Made by a program: the position numbers and the translations under genes. From contig QKIQ01000044.1 in NCBI GenBank assembly GCA_003249555.1, positions 62,001-126,000 on the forward strand: a stretch of DNA of 64,000 nucleotides. The letters are read 5' to 3'. Under the pieces are notes generated by a model. The model was given only the letters and a program-made list of their open reading frames with translations. It had not been told where the DNA came from and ran no database searches. This DNA comes from Clostridia bacterium. GTDB taxonomy: Bacteria; Bacillota; Clostridia; Christensenellales; SZUA-584. Of the stretch, positions 33,501 through 41,071 are shown piece by piece (the stretch's first letter is position 1; every line of letters begins with the position of its first letter).

Positions 33501-34813
33501 ATGACCTCGTCGATCACACCGTCCTTGATGCGCATGCATTTCATATCCTGACCGCCGATATCGAGTATAAAATCGGTATCAGGACGGAAGAACTGCGCTG
33601 CCGTATAATGCGCAACTGTTTCCACCTCGCTTGTGTCGAGCGAAAAAGCGGCTTTGACGAGGTTCTCACCGTAGCCCGTGGAAGCCGCATGCGCGATATA
33701 AGCGCTTTTTGGCAGACGGCTGTAAATATCTGATAATATCTCACGAATCATGTCCAACGGGCGGCCTTTGTTAGCGCCGTAATGCGAATAGACGATGTTT
33801 CCGTCATCATTAAGCAGTACGGCCTTCGTTGTGGTCGAACCCGCATCGATGCCCAGATAGCAGGGGCCTTTGCATGTTTCAAGAGGCTGTATGGATACAG
33901 CGGCTTTTTTATGGCGCTGCGTAAATGCGGTATAATCCGCTTCGCTTGCGAATAACGGAGGCAGACACACGGATGTGTCTTCAAACGCCGATGCGGTTTG
34001 CGCCATTTGCAGCAGATCTGACAGACTGACCTTTGTTTTATCCGCCATAATGGCTGCACCTGCTGCAACAAACATCATGGCGTGAGGCGCGTCCATAATA
34101 TTCTCATCTTTGAGTTTGAGTGTGTCTACAAAACGGTTTTTCAGCTCAGACAGAAAATGCAGCGGCCCGCCTAAAAAAGCGATGTTGCCGCGAATGGGAC
34201 GACCGCAAGCAAGCCCGCTGATGGTTTGATTTACGACAGCCTGAAATACAGAAGCCGCGATGTCCTCCCTAGCCGCGCCTTCGTTGATAAGCGGCTGGAT
34301 ATCGCTCTTGGCAAACACCCCGCACCGTGCAGCAATGTCGTAAATATGTGTGGCTTTCGAAGCAAGTAAATTGAGCCCTGCGGCGTCAGTCTCTAAAAGC
34401 GATGCCATCTGGTCAATAAAAGCACCCGTACCGCCCGCGCATGTACCGTTCATGCGCTGCTCGGTGCTTCCTGAGAAATATGTGATTTTGGCGTCTTCGC
34501 CGCCCAACTCAATCGCTACGTCGGTACCGGGAATAAAAGCCTTCACGGCGCTGCTTGCCGCAATGACTTCCTGTACAAATGGTATTTTAAGCCACTTGCC
34601 AACACTGAGCCCGCCTGAGCCTGTGACACAGGCATACATATCGATATCGCCGACTTCTTTGTAGGCGTGCTGGAGCATCTTTAAAACGCTCCCGGCGATA
34701 TCGCTGAAATGTCTTTGGTAGTCGCTGAAAACAACTTTATTTTGATTAAGTACCACACATTTAACGGTTGTGGATCCGATATCAAGTCCGAAACGGATGC
34801 GAAGTGTCTCCAT
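30569..34813 (-). CDS. 2-hydroxyacyl-CoA dehydratase activase-type ATPase (BadF/BcrA family, DUF2229)
   Basis: A 1414-residue protein. Two actin-fold ATPase (BcrAD/BadFG) domains are fused: the first begins at FGLDIGSTTVK (~8), the second at YLGIDAGSTTTK (~322) with LDIGGQDMKCM and the cluster cysteine in NEACSSGCGS. A DUF2229 part follows, then a C-terminal HgdB-like dehydratase-type region. Such proteins bind a [4Fe-4S] cluster and use ATP to push an electron into a partner enzyme. No dehydratase subunits lie nearby. ATG 34813 has AGGAGATAAATT upstream. Confidence 0.9.
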   Translation of the reverse strand: METLRIRFGLDIGSTTVKCVVLNQNKVVFSDYQRHFSDIAGSVLKMLQHAYKEVGDIDMYACVTGSGGLSVGKWLKIPFVQEVIAASSAVKAFIPGTDVAIELGGEDAKITYFSGSTEQRMNGTCAGGTGAFIDQMASLLETDAAGLNLLASKATHIYDIAARCGVFAKSDIQPLINEGAAREDIAASVFQAVVNQTISGLACGRPIRGNIAFLGGPLHFLSELKNRFVDTLKLKDENIMDAPHAMMFVAAGAAIMADKTKVSLSDLLQMAQTASAFEDTSVCLPPLFASEADYTAFTQRHKKAAVSIQPLETCKGPCYLGIDAGSTTTKAVLLNDDGNIVYSHYGANKGRPLDMIREILSDIYSRLPKSAYIAHAASTGYGENLVKAAFSLDTSEVETVAHYTAAQFFRPDTDFILDIGGQDMKCMRIKDGVIDEVILNEACSSGCGSFLETFAASLSCSIQNFTKHALFAPQPVDLGSRCTVFMNSKVRQAQKEGATLGGISAGLSYSVIKNALYKVIKLKNPDELGKNVVVQGGTFLNDAVLRAFELLSGREVVRPAIAGLMGAYGAALIAKKRCPEEAVSSILSSEALDAMHITQSYARCGRCENNCRLTVSHFGDGRKFISGNRCERGSGQSTANTSHSLPDMYNYTYKRLFQYRPLDESDAKRGRIGIPRVLGIYENYPFWHTFFTELSYRVELSPRSTRSVYTAGIESIPSESLCYPAKLAHGAVRKLVDSGVKTIFFPCVPYEKKEQKKAANNYNCPIVTSYAENIKNNMPEIKENGVSFLMPFLPMDTINRLTKRLVEEFSHIPASEVKRAARAAWKEKLNFQSDIRREGESIMAKVKHGEMQAIILGGRPYHIDPEINHGISSIITSLGFAVLTEQSVAHLGEYKPLRVLDQWMFHTRIYAAAHLAGRTEGLELVQLNSFGCGLDAVVTDQTQEILEAYGKIYTLLKIDEINNTGAIRIRLRSLAAAVAERKKRRVIRDIADAVKQRAYAYKKVVFEKVMKKDYTILSPQMSPIHFDFLRATFESSGYRFELLPSVDTAAVDEGLKYVNNDACYPSIIVTGQLIEAVKSGRYNTDKLACIITQTGGGCRASNYIGFIRKALKDAGFSHIPVISLSASGLERHPGFKITLPMLRRAMRGMIYGDLLNRLTLATRPYEMAAGDTQAMYEKWRDIALTDIKNFHKRKYRRHIVEMVNEFDNIPVTDEKKPVIGVVGEILVKYHPTANNQIVKVLEEEGAEVKVPDLIDFLLYCAYNTGFKYEKLGRPKLFMHFGSFAVSVIERSRKLMRKVLNQSKRFSAPSFIDEKARAAAEFLSIGNQTGEGWFLTGEMAELLKEGADGIVCVQPFACLPNHIVGKGVIQAIRTRFPEANIVAIDYDPGASEVNQLNRIKLMLSLAHDNKSKPSR

Positions 34814-35083
34814 AATTTATCTCCTGTATGCTTAAATGCAAGTATACACCCTGCAAACAAAATAGAAAAGCAAATAGATGCAAAATTAATATGATTTTTG
34901 ACTGATAGTTATGTACGTTCATATTGTAGCATTCACTATAATATATTGTATAAGAAACCATAGATTTATATAATGGCAGAAACGAATCCATAAATATTGT
35001 GATTATGGCTGATTATTCTTCCTTGGGGGAAAAATACGTAATTTATTAAGCGTATTCTTTAAAATGCATTTAAATGCACAAGC
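34814..35083. other. AT-rich intergenic region with plus-strand promoter and palindrome
   Basis: No gene seen. A plus-strand promoter (TTGTAT-N17-TATAAT, 34946-34974) is present. A hairpin AATACG/CGTATT (35034-35057) with a short T run may end a short transcript. TGCATTTAAATGCA (35065-35078) is a perfect 14-bp palindrome; a related TGCTTAAATGCA lies in the leader of the activase gene (34829-34840). Confidence 0.4.
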
Positions 35084-35112
35084 TTGCATTGGACAGCGCG
35101 CTGTGTTATGAT
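35084..35112 (+). promoter_or_regulatory. Promoter of the candidate structured RNA
   Basis: TTGCAT (35084-35089), 17-bp spacer, TATGAT (35107-35112). It points at the RNA described next and lies six bases after a perfect palindrome. Confidence 0.6.
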
Positions 35113-35116
35113 TAAT

Positions 35117-35290
35117 ATACCAACAAATAACACCGCGAAAATGCGGGTTTTTATGCCAGGGGTGTCTCGCATATCTTGAACACTGCACTGGCAAATGATA
35201 CGTCGGGTATTCCGGCGCGCTGCATCGTCTGCACTTTATTATTCGTTTTGCTTGGCAGTATTGGTGGCACCCCTTTGATCGCGGTTTTTT
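35117..35290 (+). ncRNA. Candidate structured RNA, about 170 nt, with closing stem and terminal U run
   Basis: No reading frame, but a dense set of nested pairings. P1: ACCGCGA (35132-35138) with TCGCGGT (35279-35285), then six T. P2: AGGGGTGTC (35158-35166) with GGCACCCCT (35266-35274). P3: ACTGC (35182-35186) with GCAGT (35255-35259), extended by GGCAAA/TTTGCT. A local hairpin is CGTCGG/CCGGCG (35201-35217). The 5' strand of P1 can instead pair locally (CCGC-GAAAAT-GCGG). It could be a free small RNA (6S-like in size) or a leader of the DapB-like gene 170 bases on. Class unknown to me. Confidence 0.5.
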
Positions 35291-35462
35291 CATCGTGAGG
35301 GGAAAGAAAATACTTTTTATGTCGTTATATCAGTTGGTTTAGTGTTCTTTTCTTTACCGACTTTGATTTAGGTTATCATCTGGTTATTGAAGCATTATGT
35401 GTTTAAAACAGACGATATCTAAACATGAGAAATATTTATTAACAGTTAAGGAGGAGTATTCG

Positions 35463-36242
35463 TTGAAAATAAGAATTGGAATGTTCGGTTTTGGTAAAAC
35501 CGGATTTGTTGTAGCGAATGAAATCATTAAAGATGACGAATGCGAGTTAAAATGGGTCTTAAGAAAGTCACGAAAGAATGAAGGGGAATACGCGAGCCAT
35601 CTGCATGGCTATGAGTTTGGACAAGGAAAGATCTATCCAATCAGCGAGATAGATCCGGAAACTTTTTTCAAAGAAAACTTTGTTGACGTCATTATTGACT
35701 TTTCTGCGAGCAGTGCTGTTGACATATACAAGCATGCTGCCCGTTTTGGAACGCGTATTGTCTCTGCGATATCCAAATATGAAAAGAAACAGCTCGATCA
35801 GCTAAAAGCACTTGGCAATATTGTTCCTGTGCTATATTCGCCAAATATTACGCTGGGGGTTAACTTCCTTATTGAAGTATCTAAGGTGCTGCAAAGAATT
35901 GTACCTGATGCGGATATTGAAATTATAGAAGAGCATTTTAAAGGCAAACCGGATACATCGGGCACTGCGCTGCGCATAGCGGAGGATTTGGGGTTGGACC
36001 GCCACAAGCATGTGAACTCAATACGCGTCGGGGGTATTGTCGGTAAGCACGAAGTTGTGTTCGGGCTTCCCAATCAGACAATACGCATCGTGCACGAGTC
36101 GCTGAACCGTGCGGCATTTGGACAGGGCGCGATTTACGCAACAAAGTGGCTTATGGGTAAAGCCAAAGGCATCTATACCATGGAGGAGGCCGTGATGCTG
36201 ACTGCCGCGCGCAATCTCCAGATATATGAGAGCAACGCTTAA
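35463..36242 (+). CDS. DapB-family (dihydrodipicolinate reductase-like) oxidoreductase
   Basis: A 259-residue NAD(P)-dependent reductase. The Rossmann loop is GMFGFGKTG. The substrate domain has EEHFKGKPDTSGTAL, which matches the DapB signature E-HH-K-D-SGTA except that the second His is Phe and Pro is Thr. The C-terminal pattern RVGGIVGKHEVVF and RAAFGQGAIYA is DapB-like. The usual GTTG motif reads SAIS. It may be DapB with relaxed motifs or a related enzyme on another imine. The start is TTG at 35463 after AAGGAGGAG. It is monocistronic. Confidence 0.75.
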   Translation: MKIRIGMFGFGKTGFVVANEIIKDDECELKWVLRKSRKNEGEYASHLHGYEFGQGKIYPISEIDPETFFKENFVDVIIDFSASSAVDIYKHAARFGTRIVSAISKYEKKQLDQLKALGNIVPVLYSPNITLGVNFLIEVSKVLQRIVPDADIEIIEEHFKGKPDTSGTALRIAEDLGLDRHKHVNSIRVGGIVGKHEVVFGLPNQTIRIVHESLNRAAFGQGAIYATKWLMGKAKGIYTMEEAVMLTAARNLQIYESNA

Positions 36243-36249
36243 GGAGGCG

Positions 36250-37380
36250 CTAAGAGAGCTTTTTATGATAGCATCTGCGGCGTTTGTGCTGCTCGACGTC
36301 GTAGTTTTTCCAAAAATCCTGAACGCTTTTGTTGTCCTCCAACTCGGGTGAGGATTCAGCAAACTGGATACCTCGGCGCATGGCCGATGCGGTAATATCG
36401 TTGAGCAGCAGCGCGGCCAATCCGGATTTTTGATATTCGGGATGAACCGCAACAAGGAAAAGCTCCAGCTCTTTGGGGTGGTTGACACTGTAAAGCAAGT
36501 GAGCCCAGCCAAACGGAAACAGCTGGCCTTTGGATTTTTTGAAAGCTTGCGCCAGCGACGGCGCGGCAAGCCCGAAACCGACAAGCTTGTCGTTCTGATC
36601 GACGATAAACTTGGCAAAGTCGGGGTTTAGCAGCGGAGTGAAGCGGCGAAGATAATCTTTTGCCACTTTTTCCGTATAAGGCACGACGCCGTATAAATCT
36701 TTATAGCATTCGCTTAACAGATCAAAAAGCTGAACGACGATTGGGGCCGCTTCTTTCATCTTTTTAATATTGTAAAAACGCACATTCAAGCGTTCCATCA
36801 CTCGCTCCGCGATTCGGCTTACGCGCTCAACGCGTTTGTCACCTTTTTCTGGTACACGTATACGGTATTCCACCCAGTCGGTGTCTTTTTCGTATCCGTG
36901 TGCTTCAAAATGCTTGGGGTAATAGGGGTAGTTGTAAATGGTAACGGTGGTTCCCATACGGTCGAAGCCTTCTATGAGCAGACCTTCTTTGTCAAGGTCG
37001 GTAAATCCTAAGGGGCCGTGCGCTTCGTTAAGGCCGAGCTCTTTCGCCCACCCTTCCACAGCGTCGAAAAGCGCGCATGAGACCTCAAGGTCGTCGATAA
37101 AATCAATACGTGTGATGCGAATTTTTTTTTCATTCCACATCTCATTGCCGGTTTTATTCACGATAGCGCCGATACGGCCCGCAATTTTGCCGTCCTTATA
37201 GGCGAGGAAAAATCGCGCATCGCAGTATTCAAACGAAAAATTGGTTTCGGGGGAGTACATGGAATATTCTTCGGACTTAAGCTCGGGAACGAAGTTCTCT
37301 ACACCCTTGTAGAGCTTGTTTGGAAAGTTCACGAACTTCTTAATATCGCCCTTGTTCAAGACATCTTTGATCTCGACCAT
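36250..37380 (-). CDS. GNAT-family N-acetyltransferase (YghO-like)
   Basis: A 376-residue protein with a GNAT domain in the C-terminal half: LFLVAVHPEYQKSGLAALLL is the acetyl-CoA-binding region. The N-terminal half holds GPLGFTDLDKEGLLIEGFD and YNYPYYPKHFEAHG, which recur in long YghO-type proteins. Substrate unknown. It converges with the DapB-like gene (gap of seven bases). A TATAAT lies ~45 bases upstream of its ATG. Confidence 0.8.
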   Translation of the reverse strand: MVEIKDVLNKGDIKKFVNFPNKLYKGVENFVPELKSEEYSMYSPETNFSFEYCDARFFLAYKDGKIAGRIGAIVNKTGNEMWNEKKIRITRIDFIDDLEVSCALFDAVEGWAKELGLNEAHGPLGFTDLDKEGLLIEGFDRMGTTVTIYNYPYYPKHFEAHGYEKDTDWVEYRIRVPEKGDKRVERVSRIAERVMERLNVRFYNIKKMKEAAPIVVQLFDLLSECYKDLYGVVPYTEKVAKDYLRRFTPLLNPDFAKFIVDQNDKLVGFGLAAPSLAQAFKKSKGQLFPFGWAHLLYSVNHPKELELFLVAVHPEYQKSGLAALLLNDITASAMRRGIQFAESSPELEDNKSVQDFWKNYDVEQHKRRRCYHKKLS

Positions 37381-37552
37381 ATGAATACCCCGCTATTTTT
37401 ACAGAATTTTATTGTCCGTATTATATCAGATGTGAAAAGATAAGTATAGAATATGCCTGAATATATTCACTTTTTTTTTATAAAGAAGGTATAAAAAAAT
37501 CTTAGCTGGCGATAATTAACAACAAGCAACCGCTTTATGCTCCTTTATGCTT

Positions 37553-37605
37553 GGCGCAAAGATTTGCGCCGAGAGAAAAGCCGCAGAAATTATCCATCTG
37601 CGGCT
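37553..37605 (-). terminator. Bidirectional terminator after the LCP gene, with second hairpin
   Basis: AGCCGCAG/CTGCGGCT (37579-37605) with short U runs on both strands sits 24 bases past the LCP stop. A second perfect hairpin, GGCGCAAA-GA-TTTGCGCC, lies at 37553-37570. Confidence 0.75.
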
Positions 37606-37628
37606 CTTTTGGTTGTACTCATTATATC

Positions 37629-39389
37629 TTATGCAGCCGGTGTGTTGGCTTCTAACGGGGGTTCAGGCGAAGGTGATTCGGGCGCAGGTGGCTGAGCGGC
37701 TGATGCCTGGGCTTTGCGTGCCTCTACCGTGCCCTGAAATGATCCAAAATAAACATTAAAATCATCGATCGCCGCATAAATGGGCGGTAGCGTGACGCTC
37801 ACATCTTCGGTGTTTTTTACAGCCGCCACGGCTCGAAGATTTGCGGTGCGGCTTTGAAAATCGGCCATTTCCTCAGGCGAAATAAACGCCGTATTGGCGT
37901 TCACATAGCCTTCGGCATTGGCTGCGGTGATTTCGGCTGCTGTTACCAGATTCCGTTTTTCTTCTGCTAAGGCTTTGAGTGTGGCCAAGTCGTCAGCTTC
38001 GTTTATTTTGATTGTCACCCCGAAGATATCCTTGACGAGGCTGCGCGTCTGACTTAAATCGACACCCCAGAAACTAATGCCGTCGATGTTTAAAAAACCA
38101 CCGGGCAGTGTATAGCGCTCAATGGACTCCAAATCCACCTTCATGGCAAACGCCGCTAGCGAAGCAATCTGTTTGAGCGATAAGTCGGTATATATATTGC
38201 CTGTGACGGCCGAATAAATGGCCGGAATATCTTTGAGCTGCCCTGTGCTTTTGATTTCGTTGAATATCGCGAGTATCATGCGCTGCTGACGGTCAACCCG
38301 GGCGATGTCGCTGCTGCCGTGGCGCTGACGGCAATAATCGAGCACCTTCTGACCGTCCATATATTGATACCCTGTTTCGATTTTCCGCCCGCACATGCTG
38401 ACGTCTACGTCCACGTCATAGTAAAGGCCGCCTATGGCGTCGACCACTTCTTTGACAACGTTCATATCAAAACAGAGATAGTTGTTGACGGGTACGCCGC
38501 CGAGCGCCATGGATACCGTTTTCATCGCGTATTCAAAGCCGTTTTTCTTATAACCGCCGCCTTTTGAAAAAGCCGTATTGATCTTGTCACGATCCTGGTT
38601 GTATATCCACACATAGCTGTCACGCGGCAATGAAATCATGCAGACATCGTTGGTGTTAAAATCCACAGACATCAGCAGCATGGTATCGGTGCGGAACGTT
38701 TCCCACTTGGCGCGCTCAAGGCTCTCGTCGATACCCAGCACAAGAATGTTGACGCGGTTTTTCATGAAATCGAGGTCGGCCTGCTGCAAGAGCAGATTAT
38801 ATGGGTTGGGCGTGGGTGTGGGGGCTGCGGTAGTGGAAACGCTGAGCTTAGGTGTGGGAGCGGTCGTCTTTGAAGGTTCCACAACGGCCATTTCTGTGTT
38901 CTGAAAAGCTGATGTGTTGTCGATAAAAGTCCCGTAGGCGATATCTCCAGCGTAAATAAGCCCTGCCAAAAGCGCGGCAAGCAACGTGTATTTGATGATT
39001 TGTACAGGCGCGTAGCTGCTTTTTGCGCGTTTAATTAAACGTCGCTTGTATCGCTGTTCTTTCAAGTAGGATTTCTTTTCTGATGGGGAGAAGGATAGAT
39101 ATTCTTTTCTGCGCTTATCGGCGTTAGCCTTTATTTGCTCTTCAGTTTGGCGCTTCTGTGCCTTTTCATTGTTCAGAAATGTCTTTTTCTCTTCTCTTGA
39201 CATTGACGCAAGTGATTGCCTGCGTATCCTTTTTTTCTCGGCAGCTTCATGCTTTTTCTCCTGAGCAAGTACGCGAAGTGCCTCGATTTTTTGTTTGTCC
39301 TGCATACACCGCTGATTCTTTGTCACAGCGTTGCTTTTGAAATTGTTGGCAGTCGTGTTTTCTTGTGCACCGCCTTGTGTATTTTTCAT
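37629..39389 (-). CDS. LytR-CpsA-Psr (LCP) family cell-wall glycopolymer transferase
   Basis: A 586-residue membrane protein that attaches anionic polymers to peptidoglycan. A ~135-residue Lys/Glu-rich cytosolic N-domain precedes one transmembrane helix (about 136-158). A linker rich in Thr/Pro follows, then the LCP domain (about 210-380) with RTDTMLLM and the phosphate-binding ISLPRDSYVWI and DKINTAF. A C-terminal extension ends in a Pro-rich tail. The long charged N-domain is unusual. It is downstream of mreD, in an envelope-synthesis cluster. Confidence 0.9.
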   Translation of the reverse strand: MKNTQGGAQENTTANNFKSNAVTKNQRCMQDKQKIEALRVLAQEKKHEAAEKKRIRRQSLASMSREEKKTFLNNEKAQKRQTEEQIKANADKRRKEYLSFSPSEKKSYLKEQRYKRRLIKRAKSSYAPVQIIKYTLLAALLAGLIYAGDIAYGTFIDNTSAFQNTEMAVVEPSKTTAPTPKLSVSTTAAPTPTPNPYNLLLQQADLDFMKNRVNILVLGIDESLERAKWETFRTDTMLLMSVDFNTNDVCMISLPRDSYVWIYNQDRDKINTAFSKGGGYKKNGFEYAMKTVSMALGGVPVNNYLCFDMNVVKEVVDAIGGLYYDVDVDVSMCGRKIETGYQYMDGQKVLDYCRQRHGSSDIARVDRQQRMILAIFNEIKSTGQLKDIPAIYSAVTGNIYTDLSLKQIASLAAFAMKVDLESIERYTLPGGFLNIDGISFWGVDLSQTRSLVKDIFGVTIKINEADDLATLKALAEEKRNLVTAAEITAANAEGYVNANTAFISPEEMADFQSRTANLRAVAAVKNTEDVSVTLPPIYAAIDDFNVYFGSFQGTVEARKAQASAAQPPAPESPSPEPPLEANTPAA

Positions 39390-39437
39390 TATTATCTCCT
39401 TGGCGTCAATGCCGCCAAAACCAATACCTAAAATAAA

Positions 39438-39962
39438 TTAAAGAAGCTTTTTGATATCGTCGATATACTTGGGACGCATAGCGGGGGAACTGTATATCCG
39501 TCTAAAAATAGTATGTACAACCAGCATGAAAATGCCGGTTACCAGCGTTTCGGGGAGAATATAGCGTATGAGCATATACGGCAATGAAAAGCTGTATCCT
39601 AGCATATAGACGACCAATGCGCTGAAAAGTTCCTTAATAAAATAAGCGCTGACGGCAAATATGAAGGGTATAAGATAGTTATCCATATATCGTATTTGGG
39701 TGCTTGTAAAGTACAATAGTGCCCCGGTTAAAAACAACGGGATGGTATACGAACCGATAATACCTGTAAACATGATATCAAATGCGAGACCGCATATTCC
39801 GCCGACAACGGCGCCCATCATGCTTTTCTCCAGCAGCGCGATGGATACCATGGTGCATATTAGCAAATCCGGCGCGATACCCGCAATATTAAGATTCACA
39901 AAAACCGTGCCCGTGAGTATCAAATTGATCACAACGGAGGCAAACAGCATAATCAATCTCAT
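39438..39962 (-). CDS. mreD: Rod-shape determining protein MreD
   Basis: A 174-residue integral membrane protein with about five helices. The pattern AGIAPDLLICTMVSIAL and GAVVGGICGLAFDI is typical of MreD. It overlaps mreC by four bases. It works with MreC and RodA in lateral wall synthesis. Confidence 0.88.
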   Translation of the reverse strand: MRLIMLFASVVINLILTGTVFVNLNIAGIAPDLLICTMVSIALLEKSMMGAVVGGICGLAFDIMFTGIIGSYTIPLFLTGALLYFTSTQIRYMDNYLIPFIFAVSAYFIKELFSALVVYMLGYSFSLPYMLIRYILPETLVTGIFMLVVHTIFRRIYSSPAMRPKYIDDIKKLL

Positions 39963-40813
39963 GGGGATGCCTCTTCAATGTAAACAGGCTTCGATGTGAT
40001 AATCATCACTTCCTCAAGATGATTAAAGTCTACCCATGGTTTTACAATGGCTTCGTTTCTCATACCATCGTTGCTTTGGCTGACCTCAACAACTTCGCCA
40101 ACGGCAATGCCTTTGGGGAACGTGTCGGTGAGCCCTGAAGTGATAATCTTATCGCCCGGCATCAGGTCGGCATCAAACGGCAGATTTCCAAGAGTAAGCA
40201 AAGCTTCTTCGTTGCCGGCTGTTTTGGAGCCGTTGATGGTTCCGGTATCCCGCGTACGCTCGACGATACACGATACGCCGCTTAACGAATCCACGATGGG
40301 GAGTACGCGACTGTAGTTCGCGCCTGCTTTTATCACACGACCCACGAGACCGTCTCCGTTGACGACGGGCATGTCGACTTTGATTCCGTCTGCCAAGCCG
40401 AGATCGATTTCAAATATGCTAAACCAATGCCCCGGCGATGTGCCGATAACATGAGCGGTTTTATATTCAAGGTTGTCCGTTTTTGTATCAAAATTAAGAA
40501 GCTCTTTAAGCCTGTCGTTCTCTGCCTTTATTTCGTTGTAGTCCGCAAGCTGCCCTTCCAATTCGGCAACCTTCGCTTCAAGCTGCAAGTTCTCCGCCTG
40601 CAAATCGCTCCCGGAGAATATACGGCCGAAGAAGTCGCCAATGGCATCCGTTGCGGAATAGAGCGCTTTTTGAACAGGCGAAAAAATACTGCCGATCACA
40701 CTCTCCGTACCGGACATATTGTTGCCTCCCGCAGTGATGACCAGCACCACAAGCAATATAATGACCACGATGATGGTGACCATCAAGGGTCGGTTGCGCC
40801 ATAAGTTCAGCAT
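39959..40813 (-). CDS. mreC: Rod-shape determining protein MreC
   Basis: A 284-residue protein with an N-terminal membrane anchor (about 10-30), a coiled coil (LQAENLQLEAKVAELEGQL) and the beta-barrel domain (VIGTSPGHWFS onward, GLVGRVIKAG). AGGAGGAG lies before ATG 40813. First gene of mreC-mreD-LCP. mreB is not in this cluster and should be elsewhere. Confidence 0.92.
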   Translation of the reverse strand: MLNLWRNRPLMVTIIVVIILLVVLVITAGGNNMSGTESVIGSIFSPVQKALYSATDAIGDFFGRIFSGSDLQAENLQLEAKVAELEGQLADYNEIKAENDRLKELLNFDTKTDNLEYKTAHVIGTSPGHWFSIFEIDLGLADGIKVDMPVVNGDGLVGRVIKAGANYSRVLPIVDSLSGVSCIVERTRDTGTINGSKTAGNEEALLTLGNLPFDADLMPGDKIITSGLTDTFPKGIAVGEVVEVSQSNDGMRNEAIVKPWVDFNHLEEVMIITSKPVYIEEASP

Positions 40814-40836
40814 AACTCCTCCTGTCTGTGTCAGGT

Positions 40837-40864
40837 ATTATAACATAAAACGATAAATTGTAAA
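40837..40864 (-). promoter_or_regulatory. Promoter of the mreC operon
   Basis: Minus strand TTTACA (40864-40859), 16-bp spacer, TATAAT (40842-40837). Between this and dnaX lie two inverted repeats (GATAAT/ATTATC and TTATCAT/ATGATAA, 40946-40981), which may be control sites for dnaX. Confidence 0.65.
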
Positions 40865-41071
40865 ACTAACGACATAGGTTGTTCACAGTTTGTTTGACAG
40901 GTTTGTTGACACGTGTGTTTGGTGCGAGCAGACACGTTTTTATCTGATAATCTAGGGAGATATTATCATAAGATATGATAAAACAGAACAAGCATGTGCC
41001 TCGTCATGTAGACAAAACAGAATGTAAAATGATATATTAGTTACGCATATTTTTGTGTGCAGGAGGAACAA

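Noticed and set aside
35255-35290. T-box-like string GGTGGCACC followed by CGCGG and T run
   Set aside because: The full T-box sequence AGGGTGGNACCGCG and the stem I specifier features are absent, and the downstream gene is not an amino-acid or tRNA-synthetase type with a clear codon signal.
35117-35290. Lysine riboswitch upstream of the DapB-like gene
   Set aside because: The conserved lysine-riboswitch strings (AGAGGTGCGAAC, GAGTA) and five-helix junction are not found, and the element seems to end 170 bases before the gene.
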